From the NCBI RefSeq assembly GCF_009671245.1, contig NZ_VTFS01000003.1, forward strand, positions 62,001-126,000: a DNA stretch of 64,000 nucleotides, given 5' to 3'. This stretch comes from Marinicella rhabdoformis. Its GTDB lineage: Bacteria; Pseudomonadota; Gammaproteobacteria; Xanthomonadales; Marinicellaceae. Below are positions 34,878-44,956 of this stretch, piece after piece. The position numbers and the translations under genes are program-made. Positions within the stretch are counted from its first letter, which is position 1. Every line of letters starts with the position of its first letter. The notes beneath the pieces were generated by a model that did not search any database, was not told where the DNA came from, and saw only the letters and a program-made list of their open reading frames with translations.

Positions 34878-35933
34878 TTACAACAGTGCTGGGTGAACTA
34901 TTTTACCCGAATGCACATTGATGCCTTTTTGTAACGAAGGAACCGAAGCCCAATCAGGCTGTGCCAATCGTTGCACATATGGCAAGATGGCCGCTGAAAT
35001 CGCTTGTGTCGAAGTTCTTGGAACCGCACCTGGCATGTTAGTCACTGAAAAGTGAACCACGCCATGCTCAGTGAATGTCGGTTCTGCCCAAGTAGTCGGA
35101 CGTGTGGTTTCTACACAACCACCTTGATCAACAGAAATATCAGCAATCACCGAACCAGGTTCCATGCCTTTAACCATTTCTTCAGAAATAACATGTGGCG
35201 CTTTGGCACCGGTAACCAAAACAGCACCAATGACCAAATCAGCATTTGAAATTTCAGATGCCACCAATTCTTGGTAAGGGTACAAAGCCGTCACATTAGA
35301 ACCCATGGCCATCATTTGAGCCAAACGGTCTTGACGTTTATCAAAAACCACCACATTAGCACCCGAAGCTGCTGCCAGTGCAGCTGAAGCACCACCGGCG
35401 GCACCACCACCTAAAACAACCACTTTACCACGTTCTGTTGAAGGTAAGCCACCCAATAAAACGCCTTTACCACCCAGAGGATGATGTAATGTATGTGTAC
35501 CCACTTGTGTCGCAATGCGACCGGCAATAATCGACATGGGCGCCAATAAAGGCAATGAGCCATCAGTTTCTTCAACAGTCTCAAATGCCACACCAGTCAA
35601 ACCGATGTCCAACAAAGACTGTGTTAATGCAGGCTCAGCGGCCAAGTGCAAATAGCAAAACAGCAAATGATCTTCGCGCAGGTATTGTAAATCACCAGCA
35701 ATTGGCTCTTTGACTTTGACAATCATCTCCGCTTCACGGTACAAGCTTTCTGCATCAGCCTCAACGGTGACACCTGCCTTGATGTAGTCTTCATCTGTAA
35801 AACCACTCATAAACCCAGCAGTTGCTTGGATATAAACTTCATGGCCTGAACGAACCAAGTCAGCTGCTGCTGCTGGCACCAAAGCCACTCGGCCTTCTAA
35901 GGTTTTGGTTTCTTTTGGAATCCCGATTTTCAT
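34878..35933 (-). CDS. ald: Alanine dehydrogenase
   Basis: NAD-dependent L-alanine/pyruvate interconversion. 351 aa, slightly shorter than the usual 370. Motifs: MKIGIPKETKTLEGRVALVPAAAADLV at the start, MIVKVKEP, the active-site LHLAAEP, the NAD site VVVLGGGAAGGASA (about 171), and DISVDQGGCVETTRPTTW (about 267). It is divergent from trxB with about 260 bp between and is closed by the terminator at 34830-34870. Confidence 0.93.
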   Translation of the reverse strand: MKIGIPKETKTLEGRVALVPAAAADLVRSGHEVYIQATAGFMSGFTDEDYIKAGVTVEADAESLYREAEMIVKVKEPIAGDLQYLREDHLLFCYLHLAAEPALTQSLLDIGLTGVAFETVEETDGSLPLLAPMSIIAGRIATQVGTHTLHHPLGGKGVLLGGLPSTERGKVVVLGGGAAGGASAALAAASGANVVVFDKRQDRLAQMMAMGSNVTALYPYQELVASEISNADLVIGAVLVTGAKAPHVISEEMVKGMEPGSVIADISVDQGGCVETTRPTTWAEPTFTEHGVVHFSVTNMPGAVPRTSTQAISAAILPYVQRLAQPDWASVPSLQKGINVHSGKIVHPALL

Positions 35934-36085
35934 GAACTGTATGTCCCCATAAAAAACTTTGAAAAGCGCACCGACTCATGCCGACGCAACAAAACGCCTA
36001 TTTTAGCCAAGCAATGCCAATAAAGGAACAATTGTTTTATCAATGAACAGTCCTTTCAGGTATATCATAGACAGACCCATCATAA

Positions 36086-37147
<1,062 letters not shown>

Positions 37148-37198
37148 AGCATAAATGGGTGCGCCGGTGTTTTAAAGTGCTGGCGCCTCAAATTTTCC

Positions 37199-37843
37199 AT
37201 GCTACCCTACCTCTATTTACACGAAGACTTTCCGCCGACTGAACAAGCATTAACAGCGCCTGATGGTTTGTTGTGTGCTGGTGCCGACTTATCACCAGAA
37301 CGCTTGATTCAAGCCTATGAATCCGGCATTTTTCCGTGGTATAACGAAGACGAACCCATCTTGTGGTGGTCTCCATCTGAACGCATGGTGTTATTTACTG
37401 ATGAAATTCACATCAGCAAAAGTTTTACCAAAGACATAAAAAAACATAAAATTAGCTATTTTTTAAACCGCAATTTCAAAGCAGTCATTGAGCACTGTGC
37501 CCACATAGCCCGAAAAGACAAAGGCACATGGATTCACCCCGAGATGATCGATGCCTATTACGAATTGTTTGCACGTAAGCGCGCTTTTTGTCTGGAGGTT
37601 GAACTCAATGGTGAAGCTGCAGGCGGCATTTATGGCGTCATCACTGACCATGTATATTGTGGGGAGTCTATGTATTCTTTGAAAACCAACGGCTCAAAAT
37701 ACGCCCTGCTCGGCCTGTGCCAGCACTTACAAAGCATTGGTATAAAGCTTATCGATTGCCAAATTCATAACCCACATTTAGAGAGTATGGGTGCCAAATT
37801 AATACCCCGCAAACAATTTTTAAATCATTTAAGTGGCCTATAA
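37199..37843 (+). CDS. aat: Leucyl/phenylalanyl-tRNA--protein transferase
   Basis: Adds Leu or Phe to N-terminal Arg or Lys, marking proteins for ClpAP (N-degron pathway). 214 aa. Diagnostic motifs are GLLCAGADLSPERLIQAYESGIFPWYNEDEPILWWSPSERMVL, TWIHPEMIDAYYELF, GGIYGVITDHVYCGESMYS and DCQIHNPHLESMGAKLIPRKQFL. It starts 51 bp after trxB. Confidence 0.96.
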   Translation: MLPYLYLHEDFPPTEQALTAPDGLLCAGADLSPERLIQAYESGIFPWYNEDEPILWWSPSERMVLFTDEIHISKSFTKDIKKHKISYFLNRNFKAVIEHCAHIARKDKGTWIHPEMIDAYYELFARKRAFCLEVELNGEAAGGIYGVITDHVYCGESMYSLKTNGSKYALLGLCQHLQSIGIKLIDCQIHNPHLESMGAKLIPRKQFLNHLSGL

Positions 37844-37868
37844 CACGCAAGCGACTTAACCCAATAGT

Positions 37869-38564
37869 CTAAGCCATGATTTTTTTAAACAATGCCAATT
37901 GATTGTTGGTATTGGTTTTTTTTAAAATGTTTTTAAACTGACATCTGACCGTGTGATCTGAACGTTTTAACTGCTCAGCAGCCGTCTTCAGACAAGAATT
38001 TTCATATAAAGAAACCAATAAACGCGATTCTGCTTGAGACAAATTGTATTTACGCTGTAGCGTGCTGTCATAAATGGTGCCCGGTAAAGCTGCACCAAAC
38101 AAGCCTTCACTGTCGAGTGCTTTTTTGATATGAATTAAATAGTATTGAAAACGCCACAAATCTATACTGGAATATTCTTTTTTATCAGGATGCGGTAACA
38201 GATCTATTAACAATTTTATACCGTCACTTAAATTCACATGGCCTACGGCTTGCTTAACCAATGAACAGTCTGCGTTTTGCTTCCTTTCAATGTGCAACTC
38301 AACACCTTGAACAGCTTTGTGTCCTAAGATCTCTTCTGGGCTGCTTGCAACTTTTGAAAATGTGTTTTCCATTGCGGTATTTGAAATAAAATCAGCCTCT
38401 GCTAGTACCCAAGCAGAATGATCAGTACCCTCAACAGAAACTGTGATAGAAGCTGCAGATAAATCCTCACCCAAATGCTCAGCGACAGAAAGCCAATTAC
38501 TTTTACCCAAAGGCATGTCGTAAATGGATTGAATAACTTCAGAATTAACAGTGAGCTCGTACAT
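37869..38564 (-). CDS. LuxR-type helix-turn-helix transcriptional regulator
   Basis: 231 aa from the ATG at 38564, which has AGAAGGTG just upstream. The frame extends to a TTG at 38714 without a ribosome site. The N-terminal part resembles the PAS-like sensor region of LuxR regulators (VIQSIYDMPLGKSNWLSVAEHLGEDL). The C-terminal 65 residues are the DNA-binding domain (YNLSQAESRLLVSLYENSCLKTAAEQLKRSDHTVRCQFKNILKKTNTNNQLALFKKI). Signal and targets are unknown. Confidence 0.8.
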   Translation of the reverse strand: MYELTVNSEVIQSIYDMPLGKSNWLSVAEHLGEDLSAASITVSVEGTDHSAWVLAEADFISNTAMENTFSKVASSPEEILGHKAVQGVELHIERKQNADCSLVKQAVGHVNLSDGIKLLIDLLPHPDKKEYSSIDLWRFQYYLIHIKKALDSEGLFGAALPGTIYDSTLQRKYNLSQAESRLLVSLYENSCLKTAAEQLKRSDHTVRCQFKNILKKTNTNNQLALFKKIMA

Positions 38565-38903
38565 AACAGCACCTTCTCTTAACTTGATATTCCTTAAACC
38601 AGGAAAAAACGACTCATCCATGAGCCAAACCAATTTGGTGATCCCTTGCTTCTTTGTGACACCATCGTGAACCAAACGATGATGCCACCCCCTTATGAAT
38701 ATTTCAGCTGTCAAATAATAATTTGAGGAGAACCTTTTCAGCCTACTTATATACAGTGCGTTGAATCTATGATATCTCTCATTATTTTTAAAACTTTTTA
38801 GCTCAAAGCCATTTAAAACTCTTTAGCTTCTTGATTAACAAGACTTTTTTAACCAAAAAAAACCCGCAATCAGCGGGCTTTTTTTTTAAAAAGTCCATGG
38901 TTT
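38565..38903. other. Intergenic region between the regulator and the barrel gene
   Basis: Apart from the terminator at 38852-38887 and the in-frame 5' extension of the LuxR-type gene (to 38714), I see no gene. The AT-rich stretch 38715-38850 probably holds the regulator's promoter; no clear -35/-10 pair stands out. Confidence 0.5.
38852..38887. terminator. Bidirectional Rho-independent terminator
   Basis: CCCGC-AATCA-GCGGG is flanked by eight A on the left and nine T on the right, so it works on either strand. It serves the minus-strand barrel gene that ends at 38904. Confidence 0.88.
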
Positions 38904-39626
38904 TTAAAAGTGAAAATTAATACCTGCAAAAAAACCATCAATTTCTAAATCAGAAGTCAAATCACCAATATTAACCAAGTCTACACTCAAGGCACGGTAA
39001 CCAATCACGCCACCCAAACCCATTTTGCTTTCGTAGTTCACACCCACTTCAAAGTCAGTCACATCATTACTGTCAAAACTCAAAGCTTCAACACTGCCAT
39101 AGACTGAAAAGCCCGTTAAAGGCAGGTCAACTTGCCCTTTTCCATATAACATAGGAATCACATCATCAAAATCCGAACGGTCATCTAACAGTTCCTGATA
39201 ATTGAAATCACTGTACCCGTCGAAATATTTAAAGCTCAATCCCAAGTCTAAATTTATCCAATTATCTAACACTTCATAATAAAGCATCATATCCACATGG
39301 CTGAAATCTATATCGCCGATAACATCTACACTTTGTCCAGGAAAGGCAGCCACGTCACTGATGTTAATCAAACCTTCGGCTTGAACATCGTTTTGTTGAA
39401 TTTTGATGTTGGGTAAGAATGGTACAGGGTGTTCCAAAGCCGCGTAAAAAATATTGCCGCCGTTGTCAAAATCAATGTCAACACGGTCACTGCTTGAAAT
39501 ATCTGAATTGATGTTACCAGCCATGTCGTGTTGCCAGTTACTGACACCCGCATAAAAACCCAGAACGGTATCGGCCACAGTTGCTTGAGTCATCATCAGA
39601 GCAACGAGAATAATTGTTTTTTTCAT
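38904..39626 (-). CDS. TIGR04219-type outer membrane beta-barrel protein
   Basis: 240 aa with a signal peptide (KKTIILVALMMTQATVA). VLGFYAGVSNWQHDMAG near the start and the closing strand DGFFAGINFHF (terminal Phe) are typical of the TIGR04219 family. Alternating polar and hydrophobic strands suggest eight to ten beta strands. A small pore or structural barrel is likely; no ligand is known. Confidence 0.85.
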   Translation of the reverse strand: MKKTIILVALMMTQATVADTVLGFYAGVSNWQHDMAGNINSDISSSDRVDIDFDNGGNIFYAALEHPVPFLPNIKIQQNDVQAEGLINISDVAAFPGQSVDVIGDIDFSHVDMMLYYEVLDNWINLDLGLSFKYFDGYSDFNYQELLDDRSDFDDVIPMLYGKGQVDLPLTGFSVYGSVEALSFDSNDVTDFEVGVNYESKMGLGGVIGYRALSVDLVNIGDLTSDLEIDGFFAGINFHF

Positions 39627-39738
39627 GTTTGATTCAATTTAAAAACGGCACAGTTTAACTGAGTTCATTGTCTTTGCAAGTATTGGTCAATTGAAATTAT
39701 TTCTTTCGCAATATTTGCCTTTTGAAAATAGCTCAAAC

Positions 39739-39880
39739 CCGTCATGCCAATGGCTCTTACCCATCATACCGACGCAGGTCGATATCCAGTGATTTAAGAA
39801 TAAACCAATCAATTATTATAAGGCGCACAGATCAGCAAAAAAAACATTCAAACTGGATTACGGCCTTCGCCGCAATGACG
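39739..39880. repeat. Degenerate inverted-repeat element
   Basis: CGTCATGCC at 39739 and ACCGACGCAGGTCGATATCC (within 39761-39789) face the degenerate inverse ACTGGATTACGGCCTTCGCC...ATGACG (39852-39880). This is the CGTCAT...ATCCAGT/ACTGGAT...ATGACG layout of intergenic palindromic repeats. The gap 39627-39960 contains nothing else I can support. Confidence 0.6.
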
Positions 39881-39960
39881 ATATCGCCCAATCAACTGCT
39901 CACACGAAAACAGAAAAATACGGAACGCCATCGGCTCGTTGGCTCATAGCCTTTTGTGAT

Positions 39961-40671
39961 TCAATATTTGTGATTTAACAATAGTTGTCGCTCTCGCCAA
40001 TCTGGCATAAAACCATCCATCAAAGCGTGGAACCGCTTGTTGTGCAAACGTTCATGTAAATGTGTCATCTCATGGACAACAATATATTCAACACAAGATA
40101 CTGGGTATTGTGCCAAGGACAAGCTCAACCAGATGCGCGCATCATGAATGTGACATGTTCCCCAGCGGGTTTTCATGTTCTTGATTCTGCATTCGGCAAC
40201 TTGTTTACCTACAATTGGCTGCCACTTTTCAATTATACTTTCTGCCTTGATTAACAGCTGGTCCCTGTACCATTGATTCAACAGTTTTTTCCTGTTGGCA
40301 GTTGTCGTTTTAGTGCCAACATACATGTACAGTCTTTGATCTTTAGACAAAACTTGGTGTTTGCCTTTGGCGGCTAACACCACCAATTTAAATGCTTCAC
40401 CAAAAACTTGATGCCATTCACCCGACTTGTATTCAAACTCAGGCTTAATAGCTAAGGATTTAATTTGTGCTTGAGCTGATTCAATCCAGTCCAAGCGATC
40501 CAATACAAATTGTTCAATCACTCTATCTGAAACTTGATAAGGCACCGATACCCGAACTTGACCATCGGGTTTTAACACCCGCATATTGAGGTTCTTTATT
40601 TTTTTACGCCAAACCAAAACTTCTAAATCCTGAATGTAAAGTACAGATTTTTTTGTGATTTTACTGGTCAC
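39961..40671 (-). CDS. YgjP-like (M48-type) zinc metallopeptidase domain protein
   Basis: 236 aa. YgjP/DUF45 family: the zinc motif HEMTHLHERLHNKRF (HExxH, third ligand further on) sits near residue 204, preceded by KTRWGTCHIHDARIWLSLSLAQYPVSCVEYIVVHE, the family hallmark. Cytosolic, with no signal peptide. Last gene of the rlmE-ftsH run, 2 bp after the membrane protein gene. Confidence 0.88.
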   Translation of the reverse strand: MTSKITKKSVLYIQDLEVLVWRKKIKNLNMRVLKPDGQVRVSVPYQVSDRVIEQFVLDRLDWIESAQAQIKSLAIKPEFEYKSGEWHQVFGEAFKLVVLAAKGKHQVLSKDQRLYMYVGTKTTTANRKKLLNQWYRDQLLIKAESIIEKWQPIVGKQVAECRIKNMKTRWGTCHIHDARIWLSLSLAQYPVSCVEYIVVHEMTHLHERLHNKRFHALMDGFMPDWRERQLLLNHKY

Positions 40672-40673
40672 AC

Positions 40674-41294
40674 TTAACTTTGTTCTTCAGTTTTCTGAAG
40701 CTTTTGACAATGCTGTATGACTTTCACCTGGGATTCATCAATCAAATAATTAATTTTGAAATGCAATATAACTGACAAAACAACTAGCACAACAGTCAAT
40801 GTCAAGCCAATTATTGGCTTAACCAATGCTTTATTACCATAGGTGATTTTGGTAAGAGACATTGTTTTTGCGCCAGGCAAAGGAAATTGCCCTGACTTCT
40901 TGATTTGTATTATTTGTCGTACAAAAACAAACAAGATACCCAGTAACATTACATACACCATCAGCATAATCACAAAGAAGTTTAGCTCCATACCTGAAAA
41001 CCCCATCCATTCTTTACAAAAACTTTGCTCCATATTCTGAAGCCATGGATTGAATACAAATTTCACAAGCAATAAGAGAGGAATCGCGCCAATAACCAGC
41101 CACATGACTTGCTTCAACCTGTCTTTTTTACTGTATAAAGGCGCATAGAGGTGCGCTTGGTCTTCTGTAATGTCATGACTGAACCATTGAATGCGTTGAT
41201 TTTTTGGCCTTGAAAAATCTAAAAGCAAAGCCAATATTAAAGTGACAACACCCGCCGCCAAGAGCATATAAGTCCAATCTATTTCAAAATTCAT
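40674..41294 (-). CDS. Membrane protein of unknown function
   Basis: 206 aa with about four hydrophobic helices (near residues 10-25, 65-85, 105-125 and 160-180). No domain recognised. Its start overlaps the end of queA by 4 bp and YgjP follows after 2 bp, so it is translated with them. Confidence 0.7.
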   Translation of the reverse strand: MNFEIDWTYMLLAAGVVTLILALLLDFSRPKNQRIQWFSHDITEDQAHLYAPLYSKKDRLKQVMWLVIGAIPLLLLVKFVFNPWLQNMEQSFCKEWMGFSGMELNFFVIMLMVYVMLLGILFVFVRQIIQIKKSGQFPLPGAKTMSLTKITYGNKALVKPIIGLTLTVVLVVLSVILHFKINYLIDESQVKVIQHCQKLQKTEEQS

Positions 41295-42307
41295 ATAATC
41301 AACATGGCATCACCATAACTAAAGAAACGGTATTCCTTTTCTATGGCATGTTGGTAGGCATTGAGGATGTTGTCTTTACCCGCGAGAGCCGAAACCAACA
41401 TCACCAATGTGGATTCGGGTAGGTGAAAATTGGTGATTAAGCCATCTATGGCTTTAAATTCATAGCCTGGGAAGATAAAGATTTGGGTGTCACCTTGAAA
41501 AGGTTGAATGTTACCACTTTGCGAGGCGGTTTCTAAACAACGCACCGCGGTGGTACCAACGGCAATCACCCGGCCGCCTTTGGCTTGGGTATCTTTGACT
41601 ATGTCACACACTTCAGGAGTGACTTCTAACCATTCTTTGTGCATTTGGTGGTCGTGGATGTTGTCTGATTTTACCGGCTGGAATGTACCCGCACCCACAT
41701 GCAAGGTTACATGAGCGAAACGCACGCCTTTGTCAGCAATTTGTGACAACAACTCATCATCGAAATGCAATCCTGCAGTCGGTGCCGCCACAGCGCCTGC
41801 CTGTTCAGCATAGACTGTTTGGTATCGACTGTCGTCGTCTTCATCGGCTTTTCTGGTGATGTAAGGTGGTAATGGCATGTGGCCATGGGCTTGCATCAAT
41901 TCAGACAGCGGTGAGTCTATGGTTTCACACAAAAAGAACATGCCATTGCGCGCCATAACACGCAGTTTGGCGACACCATCAAAGTAAATTGCTGTACCCA
42001 ACTTGACTGATTTATTCGCTTTGAGCATGGTTTTGGCATATTTTTCATCCAATACACGCTCGATAAAAACTTCAACTTGACCGCCCGTGGCTTTTTGCCC
42101 TTTCAGCCGTGCAGGAATCACTTTGGTGTTGTTGAACACCAATAAATCATTTGGCTGTAATTGCGACAATAAATCTTTGAACTGCCTGTCGCAGACTTCG
42201 CCTGTATTTTTATCCAAATGCAATAATCGACTGTCACTGCGATTTTCTAAGGGATGTTGCGCAATCAAGGCATCGGGCAATTCGAAATTGAATTCAGATT
42301 TTTGCAT
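41291..42307 (-). CDS. queA: tRNA preQ1(34) S-adenosylmethionine ribosyltransferase-isomerase QueA
   Basis: Transfers and isomerises the ribosyl group of SAM to preQ1-tRNA, making epoxyqueuosine at the wobble position. 338 aa. Motifs include FELPDALIAQHPLENRSDSRLL, DLLVFNNTKVIPARLKG, AAPTAGLHFDDELL, HVTLHVGAGTFQPV and TNFHLPESTLVMLVSALAG. tgt is not adjacent, unlike in E. coli. Confidence 0.97.
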   Translation of the reverse strand: MQKSEFNFELPDALIAQHPLENRSDSRLLHLDKNTGEVCDRQFKDLLSQLQPNDLLVFNNTKVIPARLKGQKATGGQVEVFIERVLDEKYAKTMLKANKSVKLGTAIYFDGVAKLRVMARNGMFFLCETIDSPLSELMQAHGHMPLPPYITRKADEDDDSRYQTVYAEQAGAVAAPTAGLHFDDELLSQIADKGVRFAHVTLHVGAGTFQPVKSDNIHDHQMHKEWLEVTPEVCDIVKDTQAKGGRVIAVGTTAVRCLETASQSGNIQPFQGDTQIFIFPGYEFKAIDGLITNFHLPESTLVMLVSALAGKDNILNAYQHAIEKEYRFFSYGDAMLII

Positions 42308-42341
42308 TGCTGAAACTCTCAGTTGTTTTTATTATTCTGTC

Positions 42342-42782
42342 TTAATTGGCAGCTGCTTCTTTAACAGGAAAATCGAGGTGTTGAACATGTTTTTCGCCGG
42401 CACTGTCTTGATAGATTAAGCAAATGCGCACGTCTTCACCTAACTGTATTGTTTCTTTTGGCATCATCAACATGATGTGTAATCCACCTGGCTTGAACTG
42501 CAATTTATCACCTGCTTTGAGGGTCAGTTGCTTTTGTTCTTCCATACGATAAACACCATTCTCTTCGATGCTGCGGTGAATTTCGGCCATACCAAAGGCA
42601 GGGCTGAATGCACCCACCAAGGTTTTTTCGGTGTCGTCATTGTTCTCAATGTCTAAATACGCCGCCATCATTTTGACATTCGGCGGTGCAGCACGAAGCC
42701 ACTTTCCATCGGTTTCAGGGAATTCATAGGCATCAACAGTCAATGCCATCAATAAAATCATTAAGCTCAGTATTATTTTCAT
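42342..42782 (-). CDS. PCuAC-type periplasmic copper chaperone
   Basis: 146 aa with a signal peptide (KIILSLMILLMALTVDA). The Cu(I) ligands of the PCuAC/DUF461 family are readable: His and Met in AEIHRSIEENGVYRM and HxM in GGLHIMLM. Relatives deliver copper to the CuA site of cytochrome oxidase. It overlaps glmM by 4 bp. Confidence 0.9.
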   Translation of the reverse strand: MKIILSLMILLMALTVDAYEFPETDGKWLRAAPPNVKMMAAYLDIENNDDTEKTLVGAFSPAFGMAEIHRSIEENGVYRMEEQKQLTLKAGDKLQFKPGGLHIMLMMPKETIQLGEDVRICLIYQDSAGEKHVQHLDFPVKEAAAN

Positions 42783-44134
42783 AGTGATTCTGCCAGTTGG
42801 GCTAATTTTTTCGCTTCTTGCTGTGCTACTTGTGCATTTTTGGCTTCAACCATCACGCGCAATTTAGGCTCTGTGCCTGAAGCACGTATCAAAACACGCC
42901 CTTCATCACCCAAAGCATCATCTACTGCACGGGCCGCTTTAACCAATACTGGATGAACCGCCAATTGTTTAGGTGTTTCATTGATCACATTGATCATGGT
43001 TTGTGGGTAGAGCTGCATTTGGTCAGCCAATTGCTGTAAATTTTTTCCTGTTTCAATGATGACAGATAACACCATCAATGCACTGACGATACCATCACCG
43101 GTACCCGCCAATGCCAAGTTCAATATATGACCAGAGGATTCGCCACCGAGAATCCAGCCGTTTTGTTTTAATTTTTGGTGCACATAGCGGTCACCGACAT
43201 CAGCACGCTCAAATGGCACGTCCATGGCTTTTAAACCGGCTTCCATGCCTTGGTTCGACATCAGGGTGCCGACAACACCACCATTGAGCTCACCTTTTTC
43301 ATGTAAGTGTTTGGCCACCAAATAAATCAATTGATCACCATTCACTTCTTCACCTTTGTGGTTGACCATGACCACGCGATCACCATCACCGTCTAATGCG
43401 ACCCCCAAGTCTGCACCCGATTCCAACACTTTTTCTTTAAGCACTGCGACTTCGGTTGAACCGCAGTCTTTGTTGATGTTAAAACCATCAGGTTGGTTAC
43501 CAATCACTGTGACATCGGCGCCAAGCTCTTTAAACACCTGTGGTGCGACGTGGTAACTGGCACCATTGGCACAATCGAGCACCATTTTGATGCCATTGAG
43601 TGATTGCCTGTTGGTGCTTTGTTTACAAAATTCGATATAACGGCCGGCCACGTCATTCAAACGTTTGGCTTTTCCAATTTCAGCCGATTCAACCATCTGC
43701 ATCGGTTGCGCTAACATCGCTTCTATCGCTGTTTCTTGTTCGTCGTTGAGCTTTTGGCCATTTTGATTGAAGAATTTGATGCCATTGTCATAAAACGGGT
43801 TGTGGGAAGCACTGATTACAATTCCCGCACTGGCATGTAATGTTTTGGTTAACCACGCCACGGCAGGTGTTGGCATGGGGCCAAATAAAATGGTGTTAAC
43901 ACCAGCTGAAGACAATCCCGCTTCTAAAGCAGATTCCAGCATATAGCCTGAAACCCGTGTGTCTTTTCCGATGACCACTGTGTGATTTGGCATGGTTTTG
44001 CCGAGTACATGACCGGCTGCATAACCCAAACGCAAAGCAAATTCTGCCGTCATTACTTTGCCACCTACTTTACCTCTGATGCCATCGGTACCAAAATATT
44101 TTTTTTCTGTGGCTTTATTTTTGGGCTTATTCAT
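42779..44134 (-). CDS. glmM: Phosphoglucosamine mutase
   Basis: Converts glucosamine-6-P to glucosamine-1-P for UDP-GlcNAc, peptidoglycan and LPS. 451 aa. Start KKYFGTDGIRGKVG, phosphoserine loop GIVISASHNPFYDNGIKFF, metal-binding ALDGDGDRVVMV, substrate loop GGESSGHIL, and C-terminal RASGTEPKLRVMVEA. Overlaps folP by 8 bp, as in the E. coli order folP-glmM. Confidence 0.98.
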   Translation of the reverse strand: MNKPKNKATEKKYFGTDGIRGKVGGKVMTAEFALRLGYAAGHVLGKTMPNHTVVIGKDTRVSGYMLESALEAGLSSAGVNTILFGPMPTPAVAWLTKTLHASAGIVISASHNPFYDNGIKFFNQNGQKLNDEQETAIEAMLAQPMQMVESAEIGKAKRLNDVAGRYIEFCKQSTNRQSLNGIKMVLDCANGASYHVAPQVFKELGADVTVIGNQPDGFNINKDCGSTEVAVLKEKVLESGADLGVALDGDGDRVVMVNHKGEEVNGDQLIYLVAKHLHEKGELNGGVVGTLMSNQGMEAGLKAMDVPFERADVGDRYVHQKLKQNGWILGGESSGHILNLALAGTGDGIVSALMVLSVIIETGKNLQQLADQMQLYPQTMINVINETPKQLAVHPVLVKAARAVDDALGDEGRVLIRASGTEPKLRVMVEAKNAQVAQQEAKKLAQLAESL

Positions 44135-44945
44135 TGTTCATTCCTATCAGGTGATGTGAAGTAGTCAACACGTCATGTGTCGCTTGCACATCATGGACAC
44201 GGAATATGTCCGCGCCTTGTAAATAACAAAATTGTGCCACAGCCAGTGAACCTGGCAGCCGCTCATCTACATTTCTATTCAATAAATCACCAAACATGGA
44301 TTTTCGAGAAACACCTATCAAGACAGGAAATCCCATTTGTTTGATCGTGGCGGTATTTCTGAGTAATTGTAAATTATGTTCCAAAGTTTTACCAAAGCCA
44401 ATGCCTGGATCTAAGATGATGCGATCGGGGTCCATGCCGTAGGACAAACAAGCTTCCACCCTTTGTTCAAAATAATCTAACACAGTTTGGACCACATCAT
44501 CATATTCAGGGTTGTCTTGCATGTTTTCGGGCAACCCTTTTTTGTGCATTAAACAAACGTCCACATCATGTTTGACTGCCACTTCTATGGCATCGTCGTC
44601 GCCATGTCCTTCAAGGGCATTGACGTCATTGATGAAGTTGGCACCGGCATGAATGGCTACATCCATCACTTCTGCTTTACTGGTATCTATTGAAATGGTG
44701 AGGTCTGGATGGGCTTGTCGCAAGGCTTTGATAACTGGGATAACGCGAGACAATTCCTCGTCTATTGAAACCAAGGCGGCACCGGGTCTGGTGGATTCAC
44801 CACCGATGTCAATGATATCAGCACCTGCAGCAATCATTTCTTCAGCTTGCACAAGCGCAGCATCTAATTGATTGAATTGTCCACCGTCTGAAAACGAATC
44901 GGGGGTGACATTAAGCACCCCCATAATTTTAAAATCTTTAACCAC
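44127..44945 (-). CDS. folP: Dihydropteroate synthase
   Basis: Joins 6-hydroxymethyl-dihydropterin diphosphate and p-aminobenzoate in folate synthesis; the sulfonamide target. 272 aa. Signatures: IMGVLNVTPDSFSDGG near the N-terminus, IDIGGESTRPGA, ILDPGIGFGKTLEHN and GVSRKSMFG. It starts 11 bp after ftsH. Confidence 0.98.
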   Translation of the reverse strand: MVKDFKIMGVLNVTPDSFSDGGQFNQLDAALVQAEEMIAAGADIIDIGGESTRPGAALVSIDEELSRVIPVIKALRQAHPDLTISIDTSKAEVMDVAIHAGANFINDVNALEGHGDDDAIEVAVKHDVDVCLMHKKGLPENMQDNPEYDDVVQTVLDYFEQRVEACLSYGMDPDRIILDPGIGFGKTLEHNLQLLRNTATIKQMGFPVLIGVSRKSMFGDLLNRNVDERLPGSLAVAQFCYLQGADIFRVHDVQATHDVLTTSHHLIGMNNE

Positions 44946-44956
44946 AATGAAATCTA

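Noticed and set aside
38565-38714. 50-residue N-terminal extension of the LuxR-type regulator from a TTG
   Set aside because: No ribosome site precedes the TTG, while the ATG at 38564 has one and gives the usual family start.
39722-39949. 75-aa frame in the gap before the YgjP gene
   Set aside because: It runs through a degenerate palindromic repeat and has no ribosome site or family resemblance.
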